A stretch of 14,328 nucleotides of DNA, taken from contig JBBCJM010000184.1 of the NCBI GenBank assembly GCA_037190175.1, forward strand, positions 1-14,328, given 5' to 3'. This stretch comes from JBBCJM01 sp037190175. GTDB taxonomy: Bacteria; Pseudomonadota; Alphaproteobacteria; Rhodobacterales; Rhodobacteraceae. The notes beneath the pieces are model-generated. The model saw only the letters and a list, made by a program, of their open reading frames with translations, was not told the origin of the DNA and did not search any database. The translations under genes were made by a program, and so were the position numbers. The number at the start of each line of letters is the position of its first letter. Positions within the stretch are counted from its first letter, which is position 1. Positions 6,529 through 12,964 of this stretch are shown here, in pieces.

Positions 6529-8642
6529 GGCGTCACCCCCTGGGCCACCGCGGGCTCCAGCAGCGGCTTCGCCGGGCGGGGGTTCTGCGCCCGCATCCCG
6601 CGCTTGCGCAGCATCGCCAGCGGCGGGCACCGCTTGTCGTCGTAATATTCCACCTGGCAGTCGAGGCACTGGAAGCATTCGGCCATGACGATCCTGCCCG
6701 ACCGCTCGATGGCCTTCACCGGGCAGGAGCGTTCGCAGAGATGGCAGGGATTGCCGCATTCCGGCCGGCGCTTCAGCAGGTCGACCAGATGCAGCCGGTC
6801 CAGCACCGCCAGCGCGCCGCCCAGCGGGCACAGGAACCGGCAGAAGGCGCGTTCGGTGAAAAGCCCGATGGTCAGCAGGACCAGCGCATAGATCACGTAA
6901 GGCAGCCCGCGGGCGAAGGCCGCGGTGATCGCGGTCTTGAAGGGCTCCACCTCCTCGGCAACCACCGCGGCCTCGGGCGCCACGAAGACCAGCACCAGGA
7001 TCACCGCCAGCGAGACGTACTTGCCCATCCACATCCGGCGCTGCAAACGCTCGGAGGGGTTCCAGACCGGCAGGCGCAGGGCGCGGGCGACCTTGGCCAG
7101 CAGCTCCTGCAAGGCGCCGAAGGGGCAGAGCCAGCCGCAGAACACCCCGCGGCCCAGCAGGATCAGCGAGATCGCGGTATAGACCGAGATGATCACGATC
7201 AGCGGCTCGGCCAGATAGAAGGCGAAGCCCAGGTCGGCGAAGGGCGCCTTGACGTAGTTCACCACATGCACGATCGACAGCTGCGCGCTGGCGATCCAGC
7301 CGATCCAGACCAGCGTGAACAGCAAAAACCCGTCGCGCAGCCAGCGGTGCAGGCGGCGGGTCTGGCTGATCCGCGCCTGGAACGCCAGGATGCCGGTCAG
7401 CACGACCAGCGCCGCGCCCAGGATGGCGATGTCCCGCCAGCCCTCGACCCAGGGCTCGGCCCAGGCCGGCAGCGGCTCCACCCGCGGCATCAGGATGTGC
7501 TGCGGCGGCAGGGTATAGTCCAGCGTCGCCAGCACGAAGCTTTCCAGCCGCCCGTCCGGCCGCCGGGCCGAGGCGCGCAGCTCGGCCTGCCAGGGCTGCA
7601 TCGGGTCGAACCCGCTGTCGGGCGGCAGCACCAGCAGGTCGGCGATCTTGCCCCAGGCCGGGATGATGTCGGGCTTGGTGAAGTCGAACCGCCTCTCGCC
7701 CTGCACCACGCTCACCCGGTCCAGCAGGAACCCGGTCGAGAGGTTGTTGAACCGCGCGCCGCGATGGTCGTAGACCCCGCCCAGCGAGGCGACATAGATC
7801 GCCATCGTCCCCTCGGGCAGGCCGTTGATCAGCTGGTCATAGGGCTCCAGCCCCACGCCGTTGCGCCCGATGGTGGGGGGATTGGCGTAGCCCACCACGA
7901 AGTCGGCATAGATCCGGTCGGGCCTGCCCGAAAGGGCGACCTCGGGCGGATAGTCGCCCAGGCCCGCCGCCTCCTTCGCGCGCAGCAGGTCGTCGTTGCC
8001 GATCACCGCCCGGGCCAGGCTGCCGTCGGCGGCCAGGTCGTGCTGGCTCATCGGGCGGAAGTGCACCATGTCGATGGTGGGCTCGGTCACCACGATCTCC
8101 TCGGTGCGGAACCGCAGGACCATCCGCCCGCCCTCCAGCACCGCGTTGCGCATCGCGCGGGCCGAGATCGTGGCCCCGGCGACGAAACCGGGCGACCGGC
8201 CGCCCTGCGCGCCCAGCTGCGCCTCGACCCCGGCCATCGATTCGAGGAACGTCACCAGTTGCCGGGTGCGTTTCGCGTCGTTGATCAGATAGGGCTCGCG
8301 GTGGAACAGCACCACCGCGCCGGTGATCCGCCCGTCCAGCGCCACCCCGGCCACCACGTCGAAGGGGGTGCTGGAATAGCCCGGGGCGCGCAGCACGTCG
8401 AGGGTGGAGAAGACATAGCCCGCGAACTCCTCGCCCCGCCAGGCGGCCGCGGCGACCGGGCCGCCGTCCTCCACCATCTCGACCCGCGTCACCTCGGGAA
8501 ACACCGCGGCCAGGACCTCGGGCGTCAGCCGCTCCAGCAGCGGCGGGGCCTCCACCCCGTCCGACTGCGGCCAGGCGGCGGTCAGCAGCGTCAGCCAGCA
8601 CAGCGCCGCCAGGGCGGCAAGGCGGATCCGCTCAACAGCCAT
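6525..8642 (-). CDS. NosR/NirI family membrane flavin/iron-sulfur protein
   Basis: A 705-residue electron-transfer protein of full NosR length. An N-terminal export segment leads to a periplasmic FMN-binding domain with the flavinylation motif GATIS (acceptor Thr158, near the equivalent Thr of Pseudomonas NosR). A multi-helix membrane region of about six segments (roughly 410-620) contains CGWLCP (Cys502, Cys506) and CRFLCP (Cys601, Cys605). The C-terminal ferredoxin domain has Cys633/636/640 plus Cys629, and Cys656/659/662/672 for two [4Fe-4S] clusters. NosR feeds electrons to periplasmic N2O reductase and NirI supports nitrite reductase; here the neighbours are Sox-type genes, so the partner is probably different. 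The ATG has AGGA nine bases upstream and overlaps the preceding gene by 11 bases. Confidence 0.92.
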   Translation of the reverse strand: MAVERIRLAALAALCWLTLLTAAWPQSDGVEAPPLLERLTPEVLAAVFPEVTRVEMVEDGGPVAAAAWRGEEFAGYVFSTLDVLRAPGYSSTPFDVVAGVALDGRITGAVVLFHREPYLINDAKRTRQLVTFLESMAGVEAQLGAQGGRSPGFVAGATISARAMRNAVLEGGRMVLRFRTEEIVVTEPTIDMVHFRPMSQHDLAADGSLARAVIGNDDLLRAKEAAGLGDYPPEVALSGRPDRIYADFVVGYANPPTIGRNGVGLEPYDQLINGLPEGTMAIYVASLGGVYDHRGARFNNLSTGFLLDRVSVVQGERRFDFTKPDIIPAWGKIADLLVLPPDSGFDPMQPWQAELRASARRPDGRLESFVLATLDYTLPPQHILMPRVEPLPAWAEPWVEGWRDIAILGAALVVLTGILAFQARISQTRRLHRWLRDGFLLFTLVWIGWIASAQLSIVHVVNYVKAPFADLGFAFYLAEPLIVIISVYTAISLILLGRGVFCGWLCPFGALQELLAKVARALRLPVWNPSERLQRRMWMGKYVSLAVILVLVFVAPEAAVVAEEVEPFKTAITAAFARGLPYVIYALVLLTIGLFTERAFCRFLCPLGGALAVLDRLHLVDLLKRRPECGNPCHLCERSCPVKAIERSGRIVMAECFQCLDCQVEYYDDKRCPPLAMLRKRGMRAQNPRPAKPLLEPAVAQGVTP

Positions 8643-9219
8643 CGTCGGCCATCCTGCCATCGGGCATCGTCGTTTCGCACAGCACCGCCCCGTCCAGCCG
8701 CGCCTCGGCCAGTACGGCGCCCGTCAGGTCGGCCCCGTGCAGGTCGGCGCCGCCCAGATCGGTGCGGGCGATCCGGGCCCCGCCCAGATCGGCGCGGAAC
8801 AGATCCGCGCCGCGCAGGTCGGCCTCGGTCAGGTCGGCCCCGGCCAGCCGGGTGCCCACCAGATTGGCGCCGGCGAGGTCGGCCCCGGCCAGGCTCGCCC
8901 CGGAGAGATCGGCATAAAGCAGGTTGGCCCCCCGCATCGCCGCCCCGCCCAGATCGGCGCCGCTGAGGTTCGCCCCGATCAGGCTGCCCTCGATCAGCCG
9001 GGCGCCGCTGAGGTTCGCCCCGGCCAGATCGGCCGCCCGCAGGTCGGACCGCACCAGGTTGGCCCCCGAAAGGTCGCAGCCGGGGCAGGACATCGAGCCG
9101 CGGAACCGCGTGAGGTCCGCCGGATCCCAGGCCGCAGCCGGCCCGGCCGCGGCCGCAGCCGCCAGAGCCGCCCCCATGTGCCATGTCCGCCCAGACATCC
9201 CGCCGAACCCACCACTCAT
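8632..9219 (-). CDS. Exported pentapeptide-repeat protein
   Basis: A 195-residue protein with an alanine-rich signal peptide (about 11-30), followed by roughly 27 uninterrupted A(D/N)LXX-type pentapeptides from residue 48 to 182. They should form a right-handed quadrilateral beta-helix of nearly seven coils. Four cysteines outside the leader stand out: a Cys-Pro-Gly-Cys at 45-48 just as the helix begins, Cys181 in its last repeat, and Cys195 as the very last residue. The start overlaps the stop of the SoxYZ-like gene (ATGA), and the end overlaps the NosR-like gene, so it is made in step with both. No enzymatic role is visible; a scaffold or carrier-binding role is a guess. The signal peptide argues against a Qnr/MfpA-like gyrase mimic. 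Confidence 0.85.
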   Translation of the reverse strand: MSGGFGGMSGRTWHMGAALAAAAAAGPAAAWDPADLTRFRGSMSCPGCDLSGANLVRSDLRAADLAGANLSGARLIEGSLIGANLSGADLGGAAMRGANLLYADLSGASLAGADLAGANLVGTRLAGADLTEADLRGADLFRADLGGARIARTDLGGADLHGADLTGAVLAEARLDGAVLCETTMPDGRMADDGC

Positions 9220-10037
9220 AGCACCAGGACGGTCGCCTCGTCCGAATAGACGTCCGAGGTCGTGTCGACCCATTCGAACCGCAGCCGCGTGGTCTTTTCC
9301 ACCTTCAGGTTGAAGGCGAAATAGGGGTTCGCGGCGATCGCGGGCTCCAGCTTGGCGGCGAAGACCTCGGCCCCGTCGGCGAAGCAGCGGAACCGTTCCG
9401 CGATCCGCACCGGGATCAGCAGGCCCTGCGCGTTGTGCCGCAAGCCGTTCTCCATCGGATGGCTGATGATGGTGCGGATCTCGGCCGCATCGCCCGCCAC
9501 CGCCACCTGCGGCACCGAAAGCCTGATCCGCGGCGCCCAGCCCGGCGGGAACTGGTCGTTGGCGATGGCGTCCTCGCAGGCGCCATAGGTCACGTCGACC
9601 TTGCGCACCCGCTTGAAGATCTCGCCCGAGGCCATGCGCACCACCGTGGTGATGTCCTGATAGGAATCGATGCGGATCCGGGTGGAGAACGTCGCCTCGG
9701 CGCAGCGCGGGGTGAAGTTCACGCGCACCACCCGCGGCCGCGGGTTGCGCGCGGCATAGACGGCGACCAGATCGGGATAGTCCAGCCCCTGCATCGTGCA
9801 GGGCACGGTCACGGTCAGCGGCACCGAGCGCCCCGAATCCGAGAAGTCGGGCATCTCGACCAGCACCTCGCCCTCGGGCAGGTCGCTGGTGCCGAAATCC
9901 TCGGCGATGGCCCTTTCCACGTCATCGGCCGCGGCGGATGCGCCCCGGGACAGCCCCAGCGCGACCACCGTTGCCGCGCCCGCGCACAGGGCGCGGCGCG
10001 AGATGCCGGCCCGATCCCCTTTGCCCTTTGCCGTCAC
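9216..10037 (-). CDS. SoxYZ-like fusion sulfur carrier
   Basis: A 273-residue fusion of a SoxY-like domain (about 40-157) and a SoxZ-like domain (about 168-273). SoxYZ carries sulfur intermediates covalently in the periplasm. A twin-arginine leader (SRRALCAGAATVVALGLS) fits export after folding. The SoxZ half is well conserved (EIRTIISHPMENG, then AKLEPAIAANPYFAF). In the SoxY half, VDVTYGACED aligns with the normal C-terminal VTIGGCGG: Cys154 is kept, but the flanking glycines are replaced and the motif is internal, about ten residues before the SoxZ part. It resembles fused SoxYZ-like carriers reported near quinoprotein dehydrogenases (TIGR04557 as I recall). The start is the GTG nine bases after GGAGGA; the ATG ten codons earlier lacks such a site. 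Confidence 0.88.
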   Translation of the reverse strand: MTAKGKGDRAGISRRALCAGAATVVALGLSRGASAAADDVERAIAEDFGTSDLPEGEVLVEMPDFSDSGRSVPLTVTVPCTMQGLDYPDLVAVYAARNPRPRVVRVNFTPRCAEATFSTRIRIDSYQDITTVVRMASGEIFKRVRKVDVTYGACEDAIANDQFPPGWAPRIRLSVPQVAVAGDAAEIRTIISHPMENGLRHNAQGLLIPVRIAERFRCFADGAEVFAAKLEPAIAANPYFAFNLKVEKTTRLRFEWVDTTSDVYSDEATVLVL

Positions 10038-10194
10038 ACCCTGCTCTCCTCCGGGGTTGCCCGCCATCTTGGGGAAAAATCGGCGGAATGTAAGCACCCG
10101 GGATATTGCTTTATCGAATAGCCGAAGTTCGTATCTGCGATGAAGTTCTGTGCGAGCCTGCGCCCGGCCCGGGGCGGCCACCCACGAGGGAGCG
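10038..10194. promoter_or_regulatory. Divergent control region of the Sox-like locus
   Basis: A 157-bp gap between the divergent arms, with its middle (about 10076-10150) clearly richer in A+T than the neighbouring genes. TTGCTT (10106-10111) is a possible plus-strand -35, but the -10 17 bases on (TCGTAT) is weak. On the minus strand TACATT (complement of 10086-10091) is a possible -10. CGAA-G-TTCG at 10123-10131 is a small palindrome, preceded by another CGAA at 10115-10118. It could be part of an operator, for example for an ArsR-type sulfur sensor, but I could not find the ATTC-N8-GAAT pattern recalled for SqrR. Confidence 0.45.
10044..10052 (-). promoter_or_regulatory. Shine-Dalgarno that fixes the SoxYZ-like start
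   Basis: On the minus strand this reads GGAGGAGAG, the strongest ribosome site in the window, nine bases (counted from GGAGGA) before a GTG codon at 10037. It lies inside the reading frame of the alternative ATG at 10067, which has no comparable site, so the GTG is preferred. Confidence 0.7.
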
Positions 10195-10482
10195 ATGCGC
10201 AAGATCCTGACATCGTGCCTGTTTCTCTGCGCAGGCGGCGCGGCGCTGGCCCAAGGAACGGCCGAGGCGGTGCTGTCCGCCTCGTGCCTGACCTGCCACG
10301 GCGACGGGCAGGGCGAGGGCGCGATCCCGGCCATCGCGGGCCGGCCTTACGAGGAATTGATGACCGCGCTGGCGGGGTTCGACGGGACCACGGCCACGAT
10401 CATGCACCGCTTCACCGCCGGCCTGACGGCGGAGGAGATCGAGGCGCTGGCCCGCCATATCTCCGAGGGAGGGTCGCCATGA
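10195..10482 (+). CDS. Monoheme cytochrome c, FccA/SoxE-like subunit
   Basis: A 95-residue periplasmic class I cytochrome c. The signal peptide runs to about Ala19. The heme site is CLTCH (Cys31, Cys34, His35) and Met70, in TIMHRFTAGLT, is the likely distal ligand. The sequence resembles one half of the c553-type cytochrome subunit of flavocytochrome c sulfide dehydrogenase. The ATG follows GAGGGAGCG, a good ribosome site, and the stop overlaps the flavoprotein start (ATGA). This fits an electron acceptor for SoxF/FccB. It is shorter than the diheme SoxE of Paracoccus and than diheme FccA, so it should take one electron at a time. Confidence 0.85.
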   Translation: MRKILTSCLFLCAGGAALAQGTAEAVLSASCLTCHGDGQGEGAIPAIAGRPYEELMTALAGFDGTTATIMHRFTAGLTAEEIEALARHISEGGSP

Positions 10483-11744
10483 AGCTCACCCGACGCCGGG
10501 CGCTCGCCACCTCCGCCGCCTTCGCCTCGGCCGGGCTGCTGGCCGCGCCGGCCCTGGCGCAGGGCGCCGCGCGGGTGGCCATCCTGGGCGGCGGGTTCGG
10601 CGGCGCCTCGGCCGCGCGGACCCTGCGCGAGATCGCGCCCGAGATCGAGGTCACGCTGGTGACCGAGGCGGCGCGCTTCACCACCTGCCCCTTCTCGAAC
10701 CTGGTCGTCGCCGGCGAACTGCCGCTGGAGGAGATCACCTTCGGCTATGACGGGCTGGCCGCGGCGGGGGTGGAGATCCGGCAGGGCCGGGCGGCCGAGA
10801 TCGGCGCGGGGGCGATCCGGCTGGTGGACGGCGCCGAGGTTCCCTTCGACCGCGCCATCATCTCGCCGGGGATCGACCTGAAATGGGGCGAGGTCCCGGG
10901 CTATGATCAGGCCGCGGCCGAGCGGATGCCCCATGCCTGGAAGGCCGGGCCGCAGACCGAGCTGTTGCGCGACCAGCTGGCCGCGCTGCCCGAGGGCGGC
11001 ACCTTCCTGATGGTGGTGCCGAACAACCCCTACCGCTGTCCGCCCGGCCCCTATGAACGCGCCAGCCTGGTGGCGCATATGCTCACCCGCACCAACCCGC
11101 GGGCGAAGATCGTGATCCTCGACGGCAAGGACAGCTTCTCCAAGCAGTCGCTGTTCGTGGAAGGGTGGGAACGGCTTTATCCCGGCATGATCACCCATGT
11201 CCCCTTCGGCGAGAACGGCGGCATCCTGCGCGCCGACCCGGGCACGCTGGAGGTGGAGACCGCCTTCGAGACCTTCCGCGGCGACGTGGTGAACTTCATC
11301 CCGCCGCAGAAGGCCGCCGAGGTGGCGCTGCGTTCGGGGCTGGGGGGCAGCGGCGAATGGTGCCAGATCGACCAGGCCACCTTCGAATCCGCCGAGGTGC
11401 CGGGCGTGCATGTGCTGGGCGATGCGGCCATCGTGGGCGACATGCCGAAAAGCGGCTTTTCCGCCTCGGTGCAGGGCGCGGCCTGCGCGCATGTGGTCGC
11501 GGCGCTGCTGCGGGAGGAGGCCCCGGTGCAGGGGGTGCTGCTGAACACCTGCTACAGCCTCCTTGCCCCCGACTACGGCATCTCGGTCGCCGGGGTCTAC
11601 CGGGTGAACGGCGAGGGGCGGCTGGCCTCGGTGGAGGGTTCGGGCGGCAACAGCCCGGCCGGCGCCAGCGAGGAATTCCGCCGCGCCGAGGCCGGCTATG
11701 CGCGCAGCTGGTACGCCACGCTGACCCGGCGCGTCTTCGGCTAG
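10479..11744 (+). CDS. soxF: Sulfide dehydrogenase flavoprotein (SoxF/FccB)
   Basis: The FAD subunit of flavocytochrome c sulfide dehydrogenase, oxidising sulfide to sulfur or polysulfide in the periplasm and passing electrons to cytochrome c. The 421-residue protein has a twin-arginine leader (TRRRALATSAAFASAGLLAA) and a dinucleotide fold GGGFGG at 37-42. All three functional cysteines are present: Cys70 in TTCPFSN (covalent FAD attachment in Allochromatium FccB), and Cys187 in YRCPPGPYER with Cys358 in NTCYSLLAPDYG (the redox disulfide). Their spacing, 117 and 171 residues, closely follows FccB. The start overlaps the upstream cytochrome stop and has GGGAGGG five bases before it. In Paracoccus sox clusters the homologue is SoxF. 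Confidence 0.93.
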   Translation: MKLTRRRALATSAAFASAGLLAAPALAQGAARVAILGGGFGGASAARTLREIAPEIEVTLVTEAARFTTCPFSNLVVAGELPLEEITFGYDGLAAAGVEIRQGRAAEIGAGAIRLVDGAEVPFDRAIISPGIDLKWGEVPGYDQAAAERMPHAWKAGPQTELLRDQLAALPEGGTFLMVVPNNPYRCPPGPYERASLVAHMLTRTNPRAKIVILDGKDSFSKQSLFVEGWERLYPGMITHVPFGENGGILRADPGTLEVETAFETFRGDVVNFIPPQKAAEVALRSGLGGSGEWCQIDQATFESAEVPGVHVLGDAAIVGDMPKSGFSASVQGAACAHVVAALLREEAPVQGVLLNTCYSLLAPDYGISVAGVYRVNGEGRLASVEGSGGNSPAGASEEFRRAEAGYARSWYATLTRRVFG

Positions 11745-11761
11745 GCTGACGGGTTGGGGGA

Positions 11762-12169
11762 ATGTCACGTCTGCTGCCGCCATTCCTCTGCGCCCTGTCG
11801 CTGGCCACCGCGGCCGGGGCCGAGACGCCGCCGCCGCTGACCGGCCAGCCCGGCGACCCCGAGCGGGGGCTGGCGATCGTCCGCGACCAGGGGCGGGCCA
11901 GCTGCCTGATCTGCCACAGCATCGCCAGCCTGCCCGATGCCGACCAGGGCCAGCTGGGCCCGCCGCTGGACGGGGTGGCCGCCGCCTATGACGCGGGCGA
12001 GTTGCGCCAGCGGATCATGGATGCCCGGGTGGCCTCGCCCGACACGATCATGCCGCCCTATTACTCGACCGAGGGGCTCCACCGCGTCGGCGCGCGCTGG
12101 GCGGGCACGACCATCTATTCGGCGCAGGATGTCGAGGATGTGGTGGCCTTTCTGGGCACCCTGCGATGA
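11762..12169 (+). CDS. soxX: Sulfur oxidation cytochrome SoxX
   Basis: The small monoheme subunit of SoxXA, which attaches thiosulfate-type sulfur to the carrier SoxYZ as a thiosulfonate. The 135-residue protein has a signal peptide ending near Ala20, heme site CLICH (Cys48, Cys51, His52), and Met97 in SPDTIMPPYY as the axial ligand. The C-terminal AQDVEDVVAFLGTL is typical of SoxX. It follows soxF by 17 bases and its stop overlaps soxA (ATGA), so both subunits are translated together. In classical clusters soxY and soxZ stand between soxX and soxA; here that pair is missing from this place and a fused version is in the opposite arm. Confidence 0.92.
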   Translation: MSRLLPPFLCALSLATAAGAETPPPLTGQPGDPERGLAIVRDQGRASCLICHSIASLPDADQGQLGPPLDGVAAAYDAGELRQRIMDARVASPDTIMPPYYSTEGLHRVGARWAGTTIYSAQDVEDVVAFLGTLR

Positions 12170-12924
12170 GGGTGCTGCCGATCCTCCTGCTTCTGGCCAC
12201 GGCTGCGGGCGCGCAGGAGGCGCCGCGGTCGGGCTATGAGTTCATGGAACCCGCCACCCGCCAGTTGCAGGACGACGATTTCCTCAACCCCGCCTTCCTG
12301 CTGATGGAGCGGGGCCTCGCGCTGTGGGAGCAGGACTGGCCCGGGGCGCCGGAGGGTGCGCGCTCCTGCCGCGCCTGCCATGGCGAGCCGGAGAGCCTGC
12401 GCGGGGTGGCCGCCCGCTATCCGGTCTATGACGAGGCCCGCGGGGGCATGGTCAACCTGGAGATGCGGCTGAACGCCGAGATCGCCGGGCGGCTGGGGGG
12501 CGAGCCGCTGGCCTGGGAATCCGAGGACCTGCTGGCGCTGACCATCCTGGTCGGCACCCAGTCCCGCGGCCTGCCGATGCAGATCGCGGTGGACGACCGT
12601 GTGCAGGCCTGGGCCGTCCGGGGGCGCGAGATCTACCAGACCCGCCGCGGGCAGCTGAACCTCTCCTGCGCGAACTGCCACGAGGACCACTGGGGGCAGA
12701 AGCTGCGCGGCGACACCATCAGCCAGGGCCACATCAACGCCTTCCCGGTCTTCCGGCTGACCTGGGACGAGGTGGGCTCGCGCCAGCGGATCTTCACATG
12801 GTGCATGGAAGCCGTCCGCGCAGAGCCCTATGCTGCCGGTTCGGACGAGTATCTGGCGCTGGAAACCTGGCTGGCCCTGCGGGGCCGGGGGCTTCCCGTC
12901 GAGACGCCGGGCGTGCGCAGGTAG
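12166..12924 (+). CDS. soxA: Diheme cytochrome SoxA
   Basis: The catalytic subunit of SoxXA, periplasmic. The 252-residue protein has a signal peptide (cut near Ala16/Gln17) and two heme sites, CRACH (Cys68, Cys71, His72) and CANCH (Cys168, Cys171, His172), so it is of the diheme SoxA type. Near the C-terminus, Cys213 in the segment RQRIFTWCMEAVRAEPY stands where the family has its conserved cysteine that ligates the active heme as a persulfide; the trailing VRAEPY and EYLALETWL are family hallmarks. Everything needed for thiosulfate conjugation seems intact, yet no soxB follows: the next gene is an unrelated triheme cytochrome. It overlaps soxX by four bases. Confidence 0.93.
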   Translation: MRVLPILLLLATAAGAQEAPRSGYEFMEPATRQLQDDDFLNPAFLLMERGLALWEQDWPGAPEGARSCRACHGEPESLRGVAARYPVYDEARGGMVNLEMRLNAEIAGRLGGEPLAWESEDLLALTILVGTQSRGLPMQIAVDDRVQAWAVRGREIYQTRRGQLNLSCANCHEDHWGQKLRGDTISQGHINAFPVFRLTWDEVGSRQRIFTWCMEAVRAEPYAAGSDEYLALETWLALRGRGLPVETPGVRR

Positions 12925-12952
12925 GCAGGTACGGAAACGAAACTAACCGAAT

Positions 12953-12957
12953 GAGGA
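12953..12957 (+). promoter_or_regulatory. Shine-Dalgarno that fixes the triheme cytochrome start
   Basis: GAGGA lies seven bases before the ATG at 12965. A GTG two codons upstream (12959) has the same site almost touching it, so the ATG is the better start. Confidence 0.7.
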
Positions 12958-12964
12958 CGTGTCG

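Noticed and set aside
5572..8642. Denitrification (nos) island based on NosR and NosX/ApbE homologues
   Set aside because: No nosZ, nosDFYL or other denitrification gene is present, and the operon begins with a SoxYZ-like carrier and a pentapeptide protein.
6510..8966. 818-codon plus-strand open frame opposite the NosR-like gene
   Set aside because: Translation is Gln/His/Arg/Gly-rich with no domain; the minus-strand NosR-like protein has complete motifs and coupled neighbours.
8632..9219. Qnr/MfpA-type quinolone resistance protein
   Set aside because: The pentapeptide protein has an N-terminal signal peptide and a redox operon context, which does not suit a cytoplasmic gyrase-binding DNA mimic.
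9216..10067. Longer SoxYZ-like start at the ATG at 10067
   Set aside because: No ribosome site precedes it, whereas GGAGGAGAG lies inside that extension and points to the GTG at 10037, directly before the Tat leader.
10347..11783. 478-codon minus-strand open frame opposite soxF
   Set aside because: Antisense shadow; the plus-strand flavoprotein has all catalytic cysteines and a Tat leader.
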